A DNA stretch of 64,000 bases, from assembly GCF_003855155.1 (NCBI RefSeq), contig NZ_CP034073.1, positions 3,038,001-3,102,000 of the forward strand. Direction: 5' to 3'. Below are positions 1 to 7,747 of the stretch, one piece after another. The translations under genes and the position numbers were made by a program. Every line of letters starts with the position of its first letter. Position 1 is the first letter of the stretch. This DNA is from Shewanella psychromarinicola (GTDB lineage Bacteria > Pseudomonadota > Gammaproteobacteria > Enterobacterales > Shewanellaceae). The notes beneath the pieces were generated by a model. It saw only the letters and a list, made by a program, of their open reading frames with translations. It had not been told where the DNA came from and ran no database searches.

Positions 1-913
1 GTTCCCCGCCAATAGGTTTGTAAATAAGGCGAATAACCATCTGGTAAATAACGGCCATGAGTACAATCAGGGAGATTATAATCAAAATAAGAGTATCATA
101 TAGATTATTAAAACTAGCAGCTTCTATGACTTTCATCGATTCATAGCTAGCCACAGTCCAATTACGGACTTTCATTTTATGACTTGTGACAAAGTAATCG
201 CCCAAACCCGGAGCCGTGTACGTCATCGACTTGTTTGAGTCAGATATTACCTTGTATTGCGGGCGTAATTCGAATATGTTCTTGCCAATATTGTCTTTTA
301 CCTCACTCGATACTATGTAGCCATCGCTGCGGTAAACGAACATCTGATTGTTACTGGTAAGAGATGCAACAAAATCACTAAATAACTTAACCGGGACATT
401 GATTAACACCACCCCAGAAATTTCCCCCTGGTGCATAATAGGCACTGAAAGGCCAAATACTTCGACGTTCTTGGTGACATCGACAAAGGATGTGCTGACG
501 ACGTAGCGCTCACCTGCAAAAATATTTATGAACCACTCACGCTTGGCCGTGATTGCATTGAAATTAGCGACAACCTCACCGTCACTAATCAGGGTGCCAC
601 CTTTCAAGCCTAAATAGATCCCCGCTTCACCACTAATCGTCTTGGCTATTTCCTCAACGGTGAGGTTTGCTCGTTCCAGATCAAGTTCGCCATTTTCATC
701 GAAAAAGAATGCAGCGGAATCGATCACATCGAAAAATCGCATTAATTTTTCATCTAATGCCTGAGCCACCAGTTTAGATTGTGTTTCAACCTTGTCTTGG
801 TAACTGACCTGGCTGAATTCTGCAAAGTTTTGATAAGCAACGATGGATACCAGCAACACCATAAAAAAAGATAACGAGGTAAATAGCCCCGTTATTTTGT
901 ATTTCAACAACAT
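1..913 (-). CDS. Methyl-accepting chemotaxis protein, N-terminal part (runs off the window)
   Basis: The frame stays open from an ATG at 913 to the left edge, giving about 304 residues of the amino end of a chemoreceptor. A first membrane segment lies at about residues 7-27. It is followed by a periplasmic Cache-like sensor region containing the stretches GVVLINVPVKLFSDFV and YRSDGYIVSS, and a second membrane segment at about 275-293 ending IYQMVIRLIYKPIGGE, where HAMP would begin. The signalling domain lies outside the window. dCache receptors usually bind small organic ligands such as amino acids or carboxylates. The gene sits on the same strand as the reductase locus but is separated from it by nearly 1.2 kb. 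The ligand cannot be read from the sequence. The receptor class is secure from topology; the exact Cache subtype is inference. Confidence 0.85.
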   Translation of the reverse strand, partial: MLLKYKITGLFTSLSFFMVLLVSIVAYQNFAEFSQVSYQDKVETQSKLVAQALDEKLMRFFDVIDSAAFFFDENGELDLERANLTVEEIAKTISGEAGIYLGLKGGTLISDGEVVANFNAITAKREWFINIFAGERYVVSTSFVDVTKNVEVFGLSVPIMHQGEISGVVLINVPVKLFSDFVASLTSNNQMFVYRSDGYIVSSEVKDNIGKNIFELRPQYKVISDSNKSMTYTAPGLGDYFVTSHKMKVRNWTVASYESMKVIEAASFNNLYDTLILIIISLIVLMAVIYQMVIRLIYKPIGGE

Positions 914-1212
914 AAATATTCAGCCCATAATGTAAAATAAACAATCAGAGATGTTTCAGCTAATCATTACAGACGTGATCAGAAAAACGTGATTTTTAAT
1001 TGAAGATAAGGTACAAATAATGTTTATAATTAGCAATTTATTTGCGCCAGACTTTTGAAGTCTTCAGCAACAGGGTGTGTATGTGTAACCTATATCCACT
1101 TATGGAATTAATTCCAAATAAATCAATATACAGTGGTCTATAAAATAGTCACTTTTTAGAGCCTAAGCAAAATAATTGGTCTGATCCATTTGGCGTCAAC
1201 CCACTCGATAGT

Positions 1213-1369
1213 GCAGGGCAACCGCATGAACGTTTTTCACTCACAAATTGTCCGATAAACATTCAATAATTGTACGGCCGTTAAGCTGAAAACAAGCGCG
1301 GATTAATGCAATCGAGTCCACCTTCATCACATAGGTGAATTATTAAGCACTCATGCGGTCGCCCTGCTC
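1213..1369. repeat. Spaced inverted repeat, possible small mobile-element remnant
   Basis: The arm GCAGGGCAACCGCATGA starting at 1213 is matched in inverted orientation by TCATGCGGTCGCCCTGC starting at 1351, 16 of 17 positions agreeing. A short direct repeat CTCGATAGTG also occurs near both arms (about 1205 and 1368). The interior has no gene. The layout fits a MITE-like relic, but no target duplication could be fixed. Confidence 0.35.
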
Positions 1370-2061
1370 GATAGTGTGTAACAAGGAAGGAGTCTATGAA
1401 ACAACGTTAAATGAGAATAGATAGGTAAAATAAAGATAATAAACCGTATGAAACCCCATAAAGTAAATTTATTTATTCGCTAAATTAGTCATTCAATTCT
1501 GGATATCTTTAATGTTTATATAATACTTTTTTAATATAAACTAAACACGATGTTTTTCTGTATCCGAATAATAATATTAGCTGGTATTTTTGTGTGTAAC
1601 ACAAATAAAAACCCTCTTTTTTAAGTACAAAAATATAATCTAAATTTAACGATATGGATGTCAATTCTTGATGTTCTTAATAAAATAAAAATAACATGGA
1701 CACCCATCTTAAAATACTATTTTGAAATGGTAAATAAAGCGTAGTTGAATGGCTAACATTTAGTCATTAGGTGTGGCTGGCTATGTTAAATATTATCTTC
1801 AACATACAAAATATATTTTTATTATTATAGTGTTATGAAATTAATTCTGGTTTGTCTCGTTTGAGCTGGGTATTTGTTCTGTATCTGTTAATTAGCTTAA
1901 TATGAACAATGAAACTAGGTAGTTCAGAGAATCTATCCAATATATTATGCTCAGAATTGGATTAATATAGTGGGACTGGAGTTTGAATGATGTGACTATT
2001 TAAGGGGGGGCTTACTGTGCGGCGAGCAGATAGTGTATAGGGTGTTTACTTGCAGATATTA

Positions 2062-2081
2062 CGGCCGATTATTCTCGGCCG
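2062..2081 (-). terminator. Stem-loop downstream of the cupin gene
   Basis: A perfect 7-bp stem (CGGCCGA / TCGGCCG) with a 6-nt loop lies 16 bases beyond the cupin stop codon. No U-run follows, so it could be a weak terminator or an mRNA 3'-end stabiliser. Confidence 0.4.
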
Positions 2082-2097
2082 CAAACGTTAAAATCAG

Positions 2098-2841
2098 TTA
2101 TTTTTTGAAGAACGCTTTGTTAGTGCCATATGGACCTAAGTTTAGATCGCGCTTACGAATTTTATCCACACGATCGAATGCTTCTTCTGCAACATGAAGG
2201 TTCTTCACGTCTTTACGCCAGTAGTACTTGAAGCCATCGAAGTGAGCATTCTTTGGATACCAGTACATCACACCTAAACCTTTATCGCTCATGATTGGTG
2301 TATTGTGAATGGTGGCGCCTGGAATGTAGAAGTACTGGCCCGTTCCCAAGGTTTGGAATTTGTTGTCGGCAAGGGTCTTGCCTTCGCCGTTAACCACGTA
2401 ATAACACTCAGGTTGACCATGGAAGTGTGGTGCGTGATCTGATTTACCACCATTGGTGATACCCATTACCGTTGGGCTGTCTGAAAGCTCTTTCCACAGA
2501 TATCCAACTGGCGCATTTTTAAGTTCACAGTTCTTGGCTTCCATGATGTTGCCTTCGTCGTCCATGGTCTTGCAGAAGCGCTGATCTAAGGCAATGCTGG
2601 CATTTGACTGGATGCTGTTAAAATCAATTTTGCCCGCTTCCCAGTCGGCAATATAGGCTTCAACCATTGGGTCGCTACACTGGGAAGGCATAGTATCTTG
2701 TGGCGAATATGGCGTGCTGTCATAAGGAACCGGCGTTATCTGCTGGAATGGTAGTTGTACGTGGTTACACTGTGGACCCGCAGCCAATGCCGTGGTTGAA
2801 GCGAGTGCGGCAAGGCCGAACATAATTTTTAGTTTCATCAT
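2098..2841 (-). CDS. Secreted cupin protein with DMSP-lyase-type motif
   Basis: This 247-residue protein has a signal peptide (about residues 1-21, ending TALAAG) and a single cupin domain. Cupin motif 1 reads HFHGQPECYYVVNG: His139, His141, Glu145 and Tyr147, matching the HxHxxxExYxxxxG pattern of the cupin DMSP lyases, where the two His and Glu bind metal and the Tyr is the catalytic base. Motif 2 (GQYFYIPGATIH) supplies His179. Five cysteines (25, 55, 90, 105, 146) could form disulfides in the periplasm. The gene has its own promoter, which is nearly identical to that of the FAD reductase operon upstream. That pairing suggests its product feeds the reductase: DMSP would give acrylate plus DMS. 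The fold and metal ligands are visible; the substrate is inference. It could instead be another periplasmic cupin lyase or isomerase. Confidence 0.7.
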   Translation of the reverse strand: MMKLKIMFGLAALASTTALAAGPQCNHVQLPFQQITPVPYDSTPYSPQDTMPSQCSDPMVEAYIADWEAGKIDFNSIQSNASIALDQRFCKTMDDEGNIMEAKNCELKNAPVGYLWKELSDSPTVMGITNGGKSDHAPHFHGQPECYYVVNGEGKTLADNKFQTLGTGQYFYIPGATIHNTPIMSDKGLGVMYWYPKNAHFDGFKYYWRKDVKNLHVAEEAFDRVDKIRKRDLNLGPYGTNKAFFKK

Positions 2842-2908
2842 TCATATCCTGTTATGGCTTGATGCCCGAAAGCTGCGATATTGTGCTTGTTCTTTTGGGC
2901 TTGAACTA

Positions 2909-2997
2909 ACAATAAAGTGATAATGGTACTGTAAAGGTGAATTGGATCACGCGCCCTTTTTAGCAGCAAACTTATTCGTGACACAGCTCGCGAATAA
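2909..2997 (-). promoter_or_regulatory. Promoter of the cupin gene: 26-bp palindrome, CRP-like box, -10
   Basis: Reading toward the cupin gene there is a 26-bp palindrome at 2972-2997 (TTATTCGTGA, 6-bp spacer, TCGCGAATAA; one mismatch between the arms), then 21 bp, then a CRP-like box at 2937-2950 (GTGA-N6-TCAC). After 22 nt follows a -10 candidate TATTGT at 2909-2914. With this spacing the CRP-like box is centred near -41.5, a class II activator position, and the palindrome near -82. The same layout recurs upstream of the FAD reductase gene. Confidence 0.65.
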
Positions 2998-3040
2998 TCT
3001 TACCTATCGGCTGAGTTTATGACGTTTTTTCACATGACCA

Positions 3041-4114
3041 TTAAATATGGAACTGCAGGGTGAACTGGGCATAGTGAGATTGCCCCGTTTGTGTCTGCGT
3101 GTTTGACCATGAGTATTGGTTGTCGCTGATCTGATAATGACCAAGCTCAACACCCACTTTTAAGGCCGGGGTTAAGTTGGTGAACAGGTTTACACCGAAG
3201 TGGCTCCGATCGGTTTGTTCAACTTGAGTTCGGGTATGACCATAAAAAATGGTTGAGCGGGTGGTCTCACTCCAGAAGTGCCGATAGGCGAGCATCGCCG
3301 AACTTGTGGTTTCTATTTCACCTTGAATGATATCTTTAGCTGCATCAGTTCCGACATAACGGCCCAGATTGCCATAGTGTAGCTGAAGTCTCAGATCGTC
3401 TTTACCAAAGGTATTTATTTTAGCCGCCAGTGAACCGCCCAGACCTAGTTGGGCCGTCTCGCTGGGGTCGAGGTACCTGACTAAGCCTGACAGTGATACA
3501 TTTCCCCAGTGGCCTTGCTGGTCATAGCGGATGATGGCATCGGGGACATAGTCATTGCTGGTCTCTATCCAGTTGGTTTGTTCCGGGCTATTGCTGACCT
3601 GTGTGCCATAGGTATAAGGGTTTTCCAATGCGACCTGCCAGTGACCCGTCTGGTATCTCAGTAGGGCTTGTCTCACCATCGCTTGCCCTACTAAGGGACC
3701 GCCAAGATCTGCCGTTTCGGCGAAGGTGCTGGTGTTAACTAATGTTGACCAGGTTTGGCCGGCCGTAAACGCCTCATATTGGATCATCGCATGTCTGACT
3801 CTCGGGCTGTAAGAGTTCGATATCACCGGGTTGCCTTGGGAGGAACCGACAAAATCAATCTCGACAAAACCACTGACGTCTCCCTGTGTCAGCTTGAGGT
3901 TAAATCGACTCTCCTGAGCGCCAAACTGGGTACGTTTCGCCTCATCCTGAATCGATCCATCTCCATTCCAGCTGGGTTGAAATGCAATGGTGCCGTCGAC
4001 GTAGCGGGCATTGGTCTTGATAAAACCACCTAATTCATACTCAGTTGCAATAACTGTTGGGGTGGGGAGGAAAGTCAGTAATAGGGTGAGAGGTAAAGAT
4101 ATTTTTATGTTCAT
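3041..4114 (-). CDS. DcaP-type outer membrane porin
   Basis: The 357-residue protein has a signal peptide (about 1-23, ending VIATEYEL) and beta-barrel sequence ending in an aromatic/hydrophobic strand (ending FTLQFHI), typical of Gram-negative porins. DcaP-family signatures are visible: GGFIKTNARY near the start, RTQFGAQESRFNLK, VSGFVEIDF, and AGQTWSTLV followed by a GGP motif. DcaP porins pass dicarboxylates and other small anionic compounds, which suits a locus handling organic acids. The gene is separated from the upstream porin by two terminator-like hairpins, one of them only 27 bp before this start codon, so it may have its own attenuated promoter. The substrate is not readable from sequence. 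Confidence 0.78.
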   Translation of the reverse strand: MNIKISLPLTLLLTFLPTPTVIATEYELGGFIKTNARYVDGTIAFQPSWNGDGSIQDEAKRTQFGAQESRFNLKLTQGDVSGFVEIDFVGSSQGNPVISNSYSPRVRHAMIQYEAFTAGQTWSTLVNTSTFAETADLGGPLVGQAMVRQALLRYQTGHWQVALENPYTYGTQVSNSPEQTNWIETSNDYVPDAIIRYDQQGHWGNVSLSGLVRYLDPSETAQLGLGGSLAAKINTFGKDDLRLQLHYGNLGRYVGTDAAKDIIQGEIETTSSAMLAYRHFWSETTRSTIFYGHTRTQVEQTDRSHFGVNLFTNLTPALKVGVELGHYQISDNQYSWSNTQTQTGQSHYAQFTLQFHI

Positions 4115-4140
4115 AATCTTCTACATGAAGGGATGGAACT

Positions 4141-4172
4141 AAAAAAAAGCCCTATCAAATAGGGCTTTTTTC
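4141..4172 (-). terminator. Terminator hairpin in the leader of the DcaP-type porin gene
   Basis: The stem AAAAGCCCTAT / ATAGGGCTTTT with a short loop and U-runs in both directions lies 27 bp upstream of the porin start codon. It can work on either strand. Because the hairpin before it (4273-4306) can already end the upstream operon, this one may act as a leader attenuator for the DcaP-type gene. Confidence 0.7.
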
Positions 4173-4272
4173 AATAATTTATGGGGAAATCAGTAAGTAA
4201 AAGTCATGGACTGATATGAAACATGATCCGTATTTAAATCAGAAGTTTGAGCTACTATGCTGGCACTAAAAA

Positions 4273-4306
4273 TCAGGTTCAGATGCGGGAGCGGCATTGA
4301 ACCTGA
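4273..4306 (-). terminator. Terminator after the reductase-cytochrome-porin operon
   Basis: The 9-bp stem TCAGGTTCA / TGAACCTGA is followed on the minus strand by ATTTTTAG. It lies about 20 bp past the stop codon of the porin gene at 4327. Confidence 0.6.
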
Positions 4307-4326
4307 GATGACTTAGCTTTTGGTGA

Positions 4327-5463
4327 CTAGAAGTAATAACCAAAGTTGATGTTGACGCGCTTGTCCCAATCATTGCCCGCTTCAGGCAGACCGACGTGAT
4401 CATTGTTGGCGGTTGAGAAGGTCATGTTTTTACCCATGACGAAATCGAACATAGTATAAGTTGGGCCTGCAGATACTGCGCAACCTGTGACGTTCTGCAT
4501 GCTGTTGTCGTAGCTGCTGTCATCGACGTCAGGCGTCATAATGCCAAAATCGTTATAGCACTTCACGCTACCCCAGTCTGTTTTGAAGGTCTTAGCGATA
4601 TTGGCGTTATAGGCTTGGCCTTTAGAAGCGATCTCGTATTGCCAGCTAACTACAGATACACCAATCTTATTTGAATCGACCGCATCAGCGGCATCATATT
4701 CATACTGCATCGCTTGAAGTTGTAGGTTCCAGCTATTGTAACTGCTGTCTAAATGAAGCGCCGCGGCGTAGCTATCACCGGTATTGCCCGTTTTATTGTT
4801 GTAGATCTGACCATACTGAACAGAACCACCGAAGGTTGTTGAACCGCCTTTATGTTCTGCTGTGTAGGTCTGACGCACGTTAACTTGGTTTGTCTCTTCG
4901 TTGTTATACTCGTTGCCATTGATGGTGCCAGTATAGAGATCGGTCGCGTAACGCTTATTCTCGGTTGGACCATATTCAGCATTCTTGTAGAAGGCTAAAT
5001 CTGTATGCCAGCCATTGCTGTTATAAACGGCCTTAACCCCAACATCGTGGTCATCTTCGAAACCTAAGTAGTAAGGTAGACCAAACCACCAGCTGTTAGA
5101 GATAAAGCCACGGTTACCAAATGGTACCTTGTTGATACCAAACTGTAGCTGCCATTCAGGATCGATATTGTAGATACCGTATCCGTATTTGATGTATTCA
5201 GTGCTTGAGGTGAAACGGTACTCAGCGGCTAATCCCCAATCGCCTTTCTTACCGTTAAACTTGATAGCGGCCATATCGAAGGTCAGATCGCCAGCCTTGT
5301 CTTTAGACGCTTCACTGTAATCTTTGTAACCATAGTTAACACGTACCGCGCCGCCTACGTTGATACCGTCTTCTTGCTCTTCTGCACTGGCGCTAAAGCC
5401 AGTTAGTGCTACCGCGGTTGCCACCATCGACAACATGAACTTGGTGGATTTTTTCATCATCAT
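4327..5463 (-). CDS. Outer membrane porin, last gene of the reductase operon
   Basis: This 378-residue protein has a signal peptide (about 1-27, ending GFSASAEE) and a beta-barrel sequence ending in VNINFGYYF with the terminal Phe expected of a BAM substrate. Internal features (AAIKFNGKKGDWGLAAEYR, then WQLQFGINKVPFGNRG and GFEDDHDVGVKAVY) resemble porins of the phosphate-selective O/P-like and short-chain-acid type found beside Shewanella flavocytochromes. The gene follows the tetraheme cytochrome by about 50 bp on the same strand and is followed by a terminator, so it is probably co-transcribed with the FAD reductase and cytochrome. Its likely job is to admit the reductase substrate to the periplasm. 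The transported compound is inference. Confidence 0.75.
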   Translation of the reverse strand: MMMKKSTKFMLSMVATAVALTGFSASAEEQEDGINVGGAVRVNYGYKDYSEASKDKAGDLTFDMAAIKFNGKKGDWGLAAEYRFTSSTEYIKYGYGIYNIDPEWQLQFGINKVPFGNRGFISNSWWFGLPYYLGFEDDHDVGVKAVYNSNGWHTDLAFYKNAEYGPTENKRYATDLYTGTINGNEYNNEETNQVNVRQTYTAEHKGGSTTFGGSVQYGQIYNNKTGNTGDSYAAALHLDSSYNSWNLQLQAMQYEYDAADAVDSNKIGVSVVSWQYEIASKGQAYNANIAKTFKTDWGSVKCYNDFGIMTPDVDDSSYDNSMQNVTGCAVSAGPTYTMFDFVMGKNMTFSTANNDHVGLPEAGNDWDKRVNINFGYYF

Positions 5464-5514
5464 TACCCATTTAGTATGTTTATATTTATGTTTCTGTTTA
5501 ATGTTTTGAACTCG

Positions 5515-5883
5515 TTACATCACATCGAACCAGGTACGGTGACACTCGGCGCAGACGGGTGCTTTTTTCTCGTGTTCGCCGTGACAAGCTAAACAGCTGG
5601 CGCCCTGGTTGTAGTGGAATGATTTATGAGGATTGGCTTCTTCGATAGCAAGCTTTGACTTGTCGATCTCAATACTGTTGATGTCGCCATGACATTCGAC
5701 GCAGGCGCTATCGGTCGCATTCTTTTTTCCTGAACCTTGATGGCAGCTCTGACAGCCATCCTCATAGATAAACTCATGATTGGTTCGGCCTTCAGTATTG
5801 CCCATCATTTTCACTAAATCGCCGGCAAATGCGCTCGTTGACAGGGATAGTCCTACGAGTAAAGCCAATAGTAATTTGCTCAT
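5515..5883 (-). CDS. Small periplasmic tetraheme cytochrome c
   Basis: From the ATG at 5883 the protein has 122 residues with a signal peptide ending STSAFAGD. Four CXXCH heme motifs are present (CQSCH, CVECH, CLACH, CAECH), and extra histidines (for example in NHEF, NPHKSFHY, HGEH) could serve as distal ligands. This matches the tetraheme domain of flavocytochrome c3 in size and spacing, but here it is a separate chain. A GTG at 5892 overlapping the reductase stop codon could also be a start; I prefer 5883 because AGGGG lies 8 nt upstream. The protein presumably passes electrons from the membrane quinol oxidoreductase (CymA-like, not in the window) to the FAD subunit. Confidence 0.88.
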   Translation of the reverse strand: MSKLLLALLVGLSLSTSAFAGDLVKMMGNTEGRTNHEFIYEDGCQSCHQGSGKKNATDSACVECHGDINSIEIDKSKLAIEEANPHKSFHYNQGASCLACHGEHEKKAPVCAECHRTWFDVM

Positions 5884-5888
5884 GTTGA

Positions 5889-7406
5889 TCACCCCTGCAG
5901 GTCGCTTTTAATAGTTTCAGATACAACGATACCCATCGCCATACATTCCAGACAGGAGGTCGAACTCAATCGAGCCTCACCATGGACGCCACCTGTGACT
6001 TCACCTATGGCATAGAGCTTTTTGATTGGCTTCATGGAGCGACCATCGATAACCCGAGCCCCGATATCTGTCTTTAAGCCACCCATGCAGTAGTGCACCT
6101 TAGGCCAGACTCGAGATACGACGAATGGCGGCTTTAGCTCGACAGCCGTATCCATCTTACGACCGAAGAGAGGATCCTGACGTGTGCTGACTTGAGCATT
6201 AAACTCTTTCACGGTCTGTTTTAACTGAGTCAAAGGGATATTGAATTTTCCGGCCAATTGCTCGAAACTATCAACCTTCCATGCCATCTCATCACGAAGT
6301 GCGCGAACAACTCGGTCATCATCCGGATGATCTTTGTGGTTAAAGAAAACGACGGGGTAGGCTGGAGAACCATCTTGGTAGCGGTTCTTCATGATAGCTG
6401 CCGAGCAAGTCTTACGATCGGCTCTTTCATTCATGTAACGCTTACCATTCAGTACGCTGACTGAAATGCCTTCATGCCAGCCGATAGAGAGTAGGGCATT
6501 TGACCAGCCGAAGCCTCCTTCATCGGGTGAGCCCCAATGACCAGTTTGGATCATGCTCATATGAACAGGAAGCGCTCCTTGGGCCATGGCTGTTAGGGTG
6601 ACTTCACCTGTCGCGCCTAGGGCATTAGTACAATCGAGGGATGGATCAAGAGAGGGATCGACAGCGGCACGCAGCTCCATATTGCGGGCAAAACCGCCAT
6701 TGGCGAGAACGACTGCCTTGTTTGCCTTGATAAAGATGCTCTTACCGGTTGTAAGATCTGGGAAACGGTAGTTTTGACGTACCTTAAGGCCGATGATCTC
6801 CTGTCCATCCATGATGAAATCTTCGATGTAATGTTGGAGGCGATAATCGATCCCCTCTTTTACACCTGTTTCATAGAGCTTGGTGGTGATGTCGCCGCCA
6901 GTGCCATGTTGAGTCCTGATGGCACGAGCCTTGTTATGGCCACCGACCTGAATGTTAAAGCCTTCACGGAACTTAACACCTGTTTCGATACACAGCTGGT
7001 AAACGTCCAGAGCATGGTTGGCAATATTGCTCAGTATGGCCTCATTGGCCATGCCTCGCCCCGAAATCATCTGATCCGAGACTAACTCTGCTGGGCTGTC
7101 ATCGGCTATCCCCTGGGCGAGTTGGATTGGATTTTTAGGGATCGCCAGCCAGCCGCCATTGATAGCCGAGTTACCACCGATAACCTGCATTTTTTCCAGC
7201 ACCAGTACTGAGCCGACACCACTACGCTTAGCGTTTAACGCCGCAGAAAGTCCCGCAAAACCTGAGCCAACAACGATCACATCGGCCGACTCGTTCCACT
7301 TTATTTCGCCGCATTCACTGGCCATGACAGTACCCGGCATAGTCGATGCCAGCCCGCCCAGTGCCGCTCCGGCACCCAGTTTTAAAAAATTTCTTCTATT
7401 TTGCAT
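5889..7406 (-). CDS. Tat-exported FAD reductase subunit (flavocytochrome c / fumarate-reductase type)
   Basis: 505 residues. A twin-arginine signal (RRNFLKLGAGAALGG) is followed by an FAD-binding fold with GSGFAGLSAALNA at 47-59. The fumarate reductase-type active site is recognisable: NERADRKTCSAA with Arg331 in the position of the proton-donating Arg of Fcc3, His438 in VHYCMGG, Arg479 in GVHGEARLSS, and His290 in QTGHW. Heme motifs are absent, so electrons must come from the tetraheme protein encoded immediately downstream. Split flavin plus cytochrome enzymes of this kind include methacrylate reductases. The substrate is an unsaturated carboxylate by family; acrylate or methacrylate is favoured here only because of the cupin lyase-like neighbour and shared promoter. 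A GAGGG ribosome site precedes the ATG. Confidence 0.85.
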   Translation of the reverse strand: MQNRRNFLKLGAGAALGGLASTMPGTVMASECGEIKWNESADVIVVGSGFAGLSAALNAKRSGVGSVLVLEKMQVIGGNSAINGGWLAIPKNPIQLAQGIADDSPAELVSDQMISGRGMANEAILSNIANHALDVYQLCIETGVKFREGFNIQVGGHNKARAIRTQHGTGGDITTKLYETGVKEGIDYRLQHYIEDFIMDGQEIIGLKVRQNYRFPDLTTGKSIFIKANKAVVLANGGFARNMELRAAVDPSLDPSLDCTNALGATGEVTLTAMAQGALPVHMSMIQTGHWGSPDEGGFGWSNALLSIGWHEGISVSVLNGKRYMNERADRKTCSAAIMKNRYQDGSPAYPVVFFNHKDHPDDDRVVRALRDEMAWKVDSFEQLAGKFNIPLTQLKQTVKEFNAQVSTRQDPLFGRKMDTAVELKPPFVVSRVWPKVHYCMGGLKTDIGARVIDGRSMKPIKKLYAIGEVTGGVHGEARLSSTSCLECMAMGIVVSETIKSDLQG

Positions 7407-7435
7407 TTGTGTACCCTCAACTTAGGAATGACACT

Positions 7436-7524
7436 AAGATAAAGGGAACCAGCGGCAGTAAAGGTGAACTAAATCACGGGTTTTTTTCAGTGACAAACTT
7501 ATTCGTGAGTCATGTCTCGAATAA
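7436..7524 (-). promoter_or_regulatory. Promoter of the reductase operon: 26-bp palindrome, CRP-like box, -10
   Basis: The palindrome at 7499-7524 (TTATTCGTGA, 6-bp spacer, TCTCGAATAA) is followed after 21 bp by a CRP-like box GTGA-N6-TCAC at 7464-7477. After 22 nt comes a -10 candidate TATCTT at 7436-7441, 30 bp before the start codon. All spacings equal those of the cupin promoter. The palindrome is a good candidate for binding by the divergent TetR protein; the CRP-like box fits the known use of CRP for anaerobic respiration genes in Shewanella. Confidence 0.68.
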
Positions 7525-7635
7525 ATTTACTCACGAGCAACTCCATATTTAACGGCCTGTAAAAATGTTGGAGGAATTTGATAGAGAGTTATTAAACTTT
7601 GCCGGAATGTTTATTTGACGTGATTCACAAAGGCC

Positions 7636-7651
7636 ATGAATAACTATTCAT
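7636..7651. promoter_or_regulatory. 16-bp palindrome upstream of the tetR-type gene
   Basis: ATGAATA-AC-TATTCAT has perfect 7-bp arms and lies about 97 bp before the regulator start codon. It may be an autoregulatory operator. It shares ATTC/GAAT with the 26-bp palindromes but is not the same site. Confidence 0.35.
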
Positions 7652-7747
7652 TTACGTGAGATATCTCCCGATTGTTAATGGTGTCGCTATAACATCCGCT
7701 AGCGTTGAGACCATACTCATAGCATTTAGAGACAGAGAGTATGTAAA

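Larger units (their letters stand above)
914..2097. other. AT-rich intergenic region without an intact gene
   Basis: No frame of useful length is seen on either strand. The stretch is very AT-rich from about 1420 to 2000. It holds a spaced inverted repeat (1214-1369), and at 1381-1409 a very strong Shine-Dalgarno string (AAGGAAGGAG) followed by a start codon and a stop after four codons (MKQR). This looks like the stub of a lost gene. A run of seven G residues lies at 2004-2010. Confidence 0.6.
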
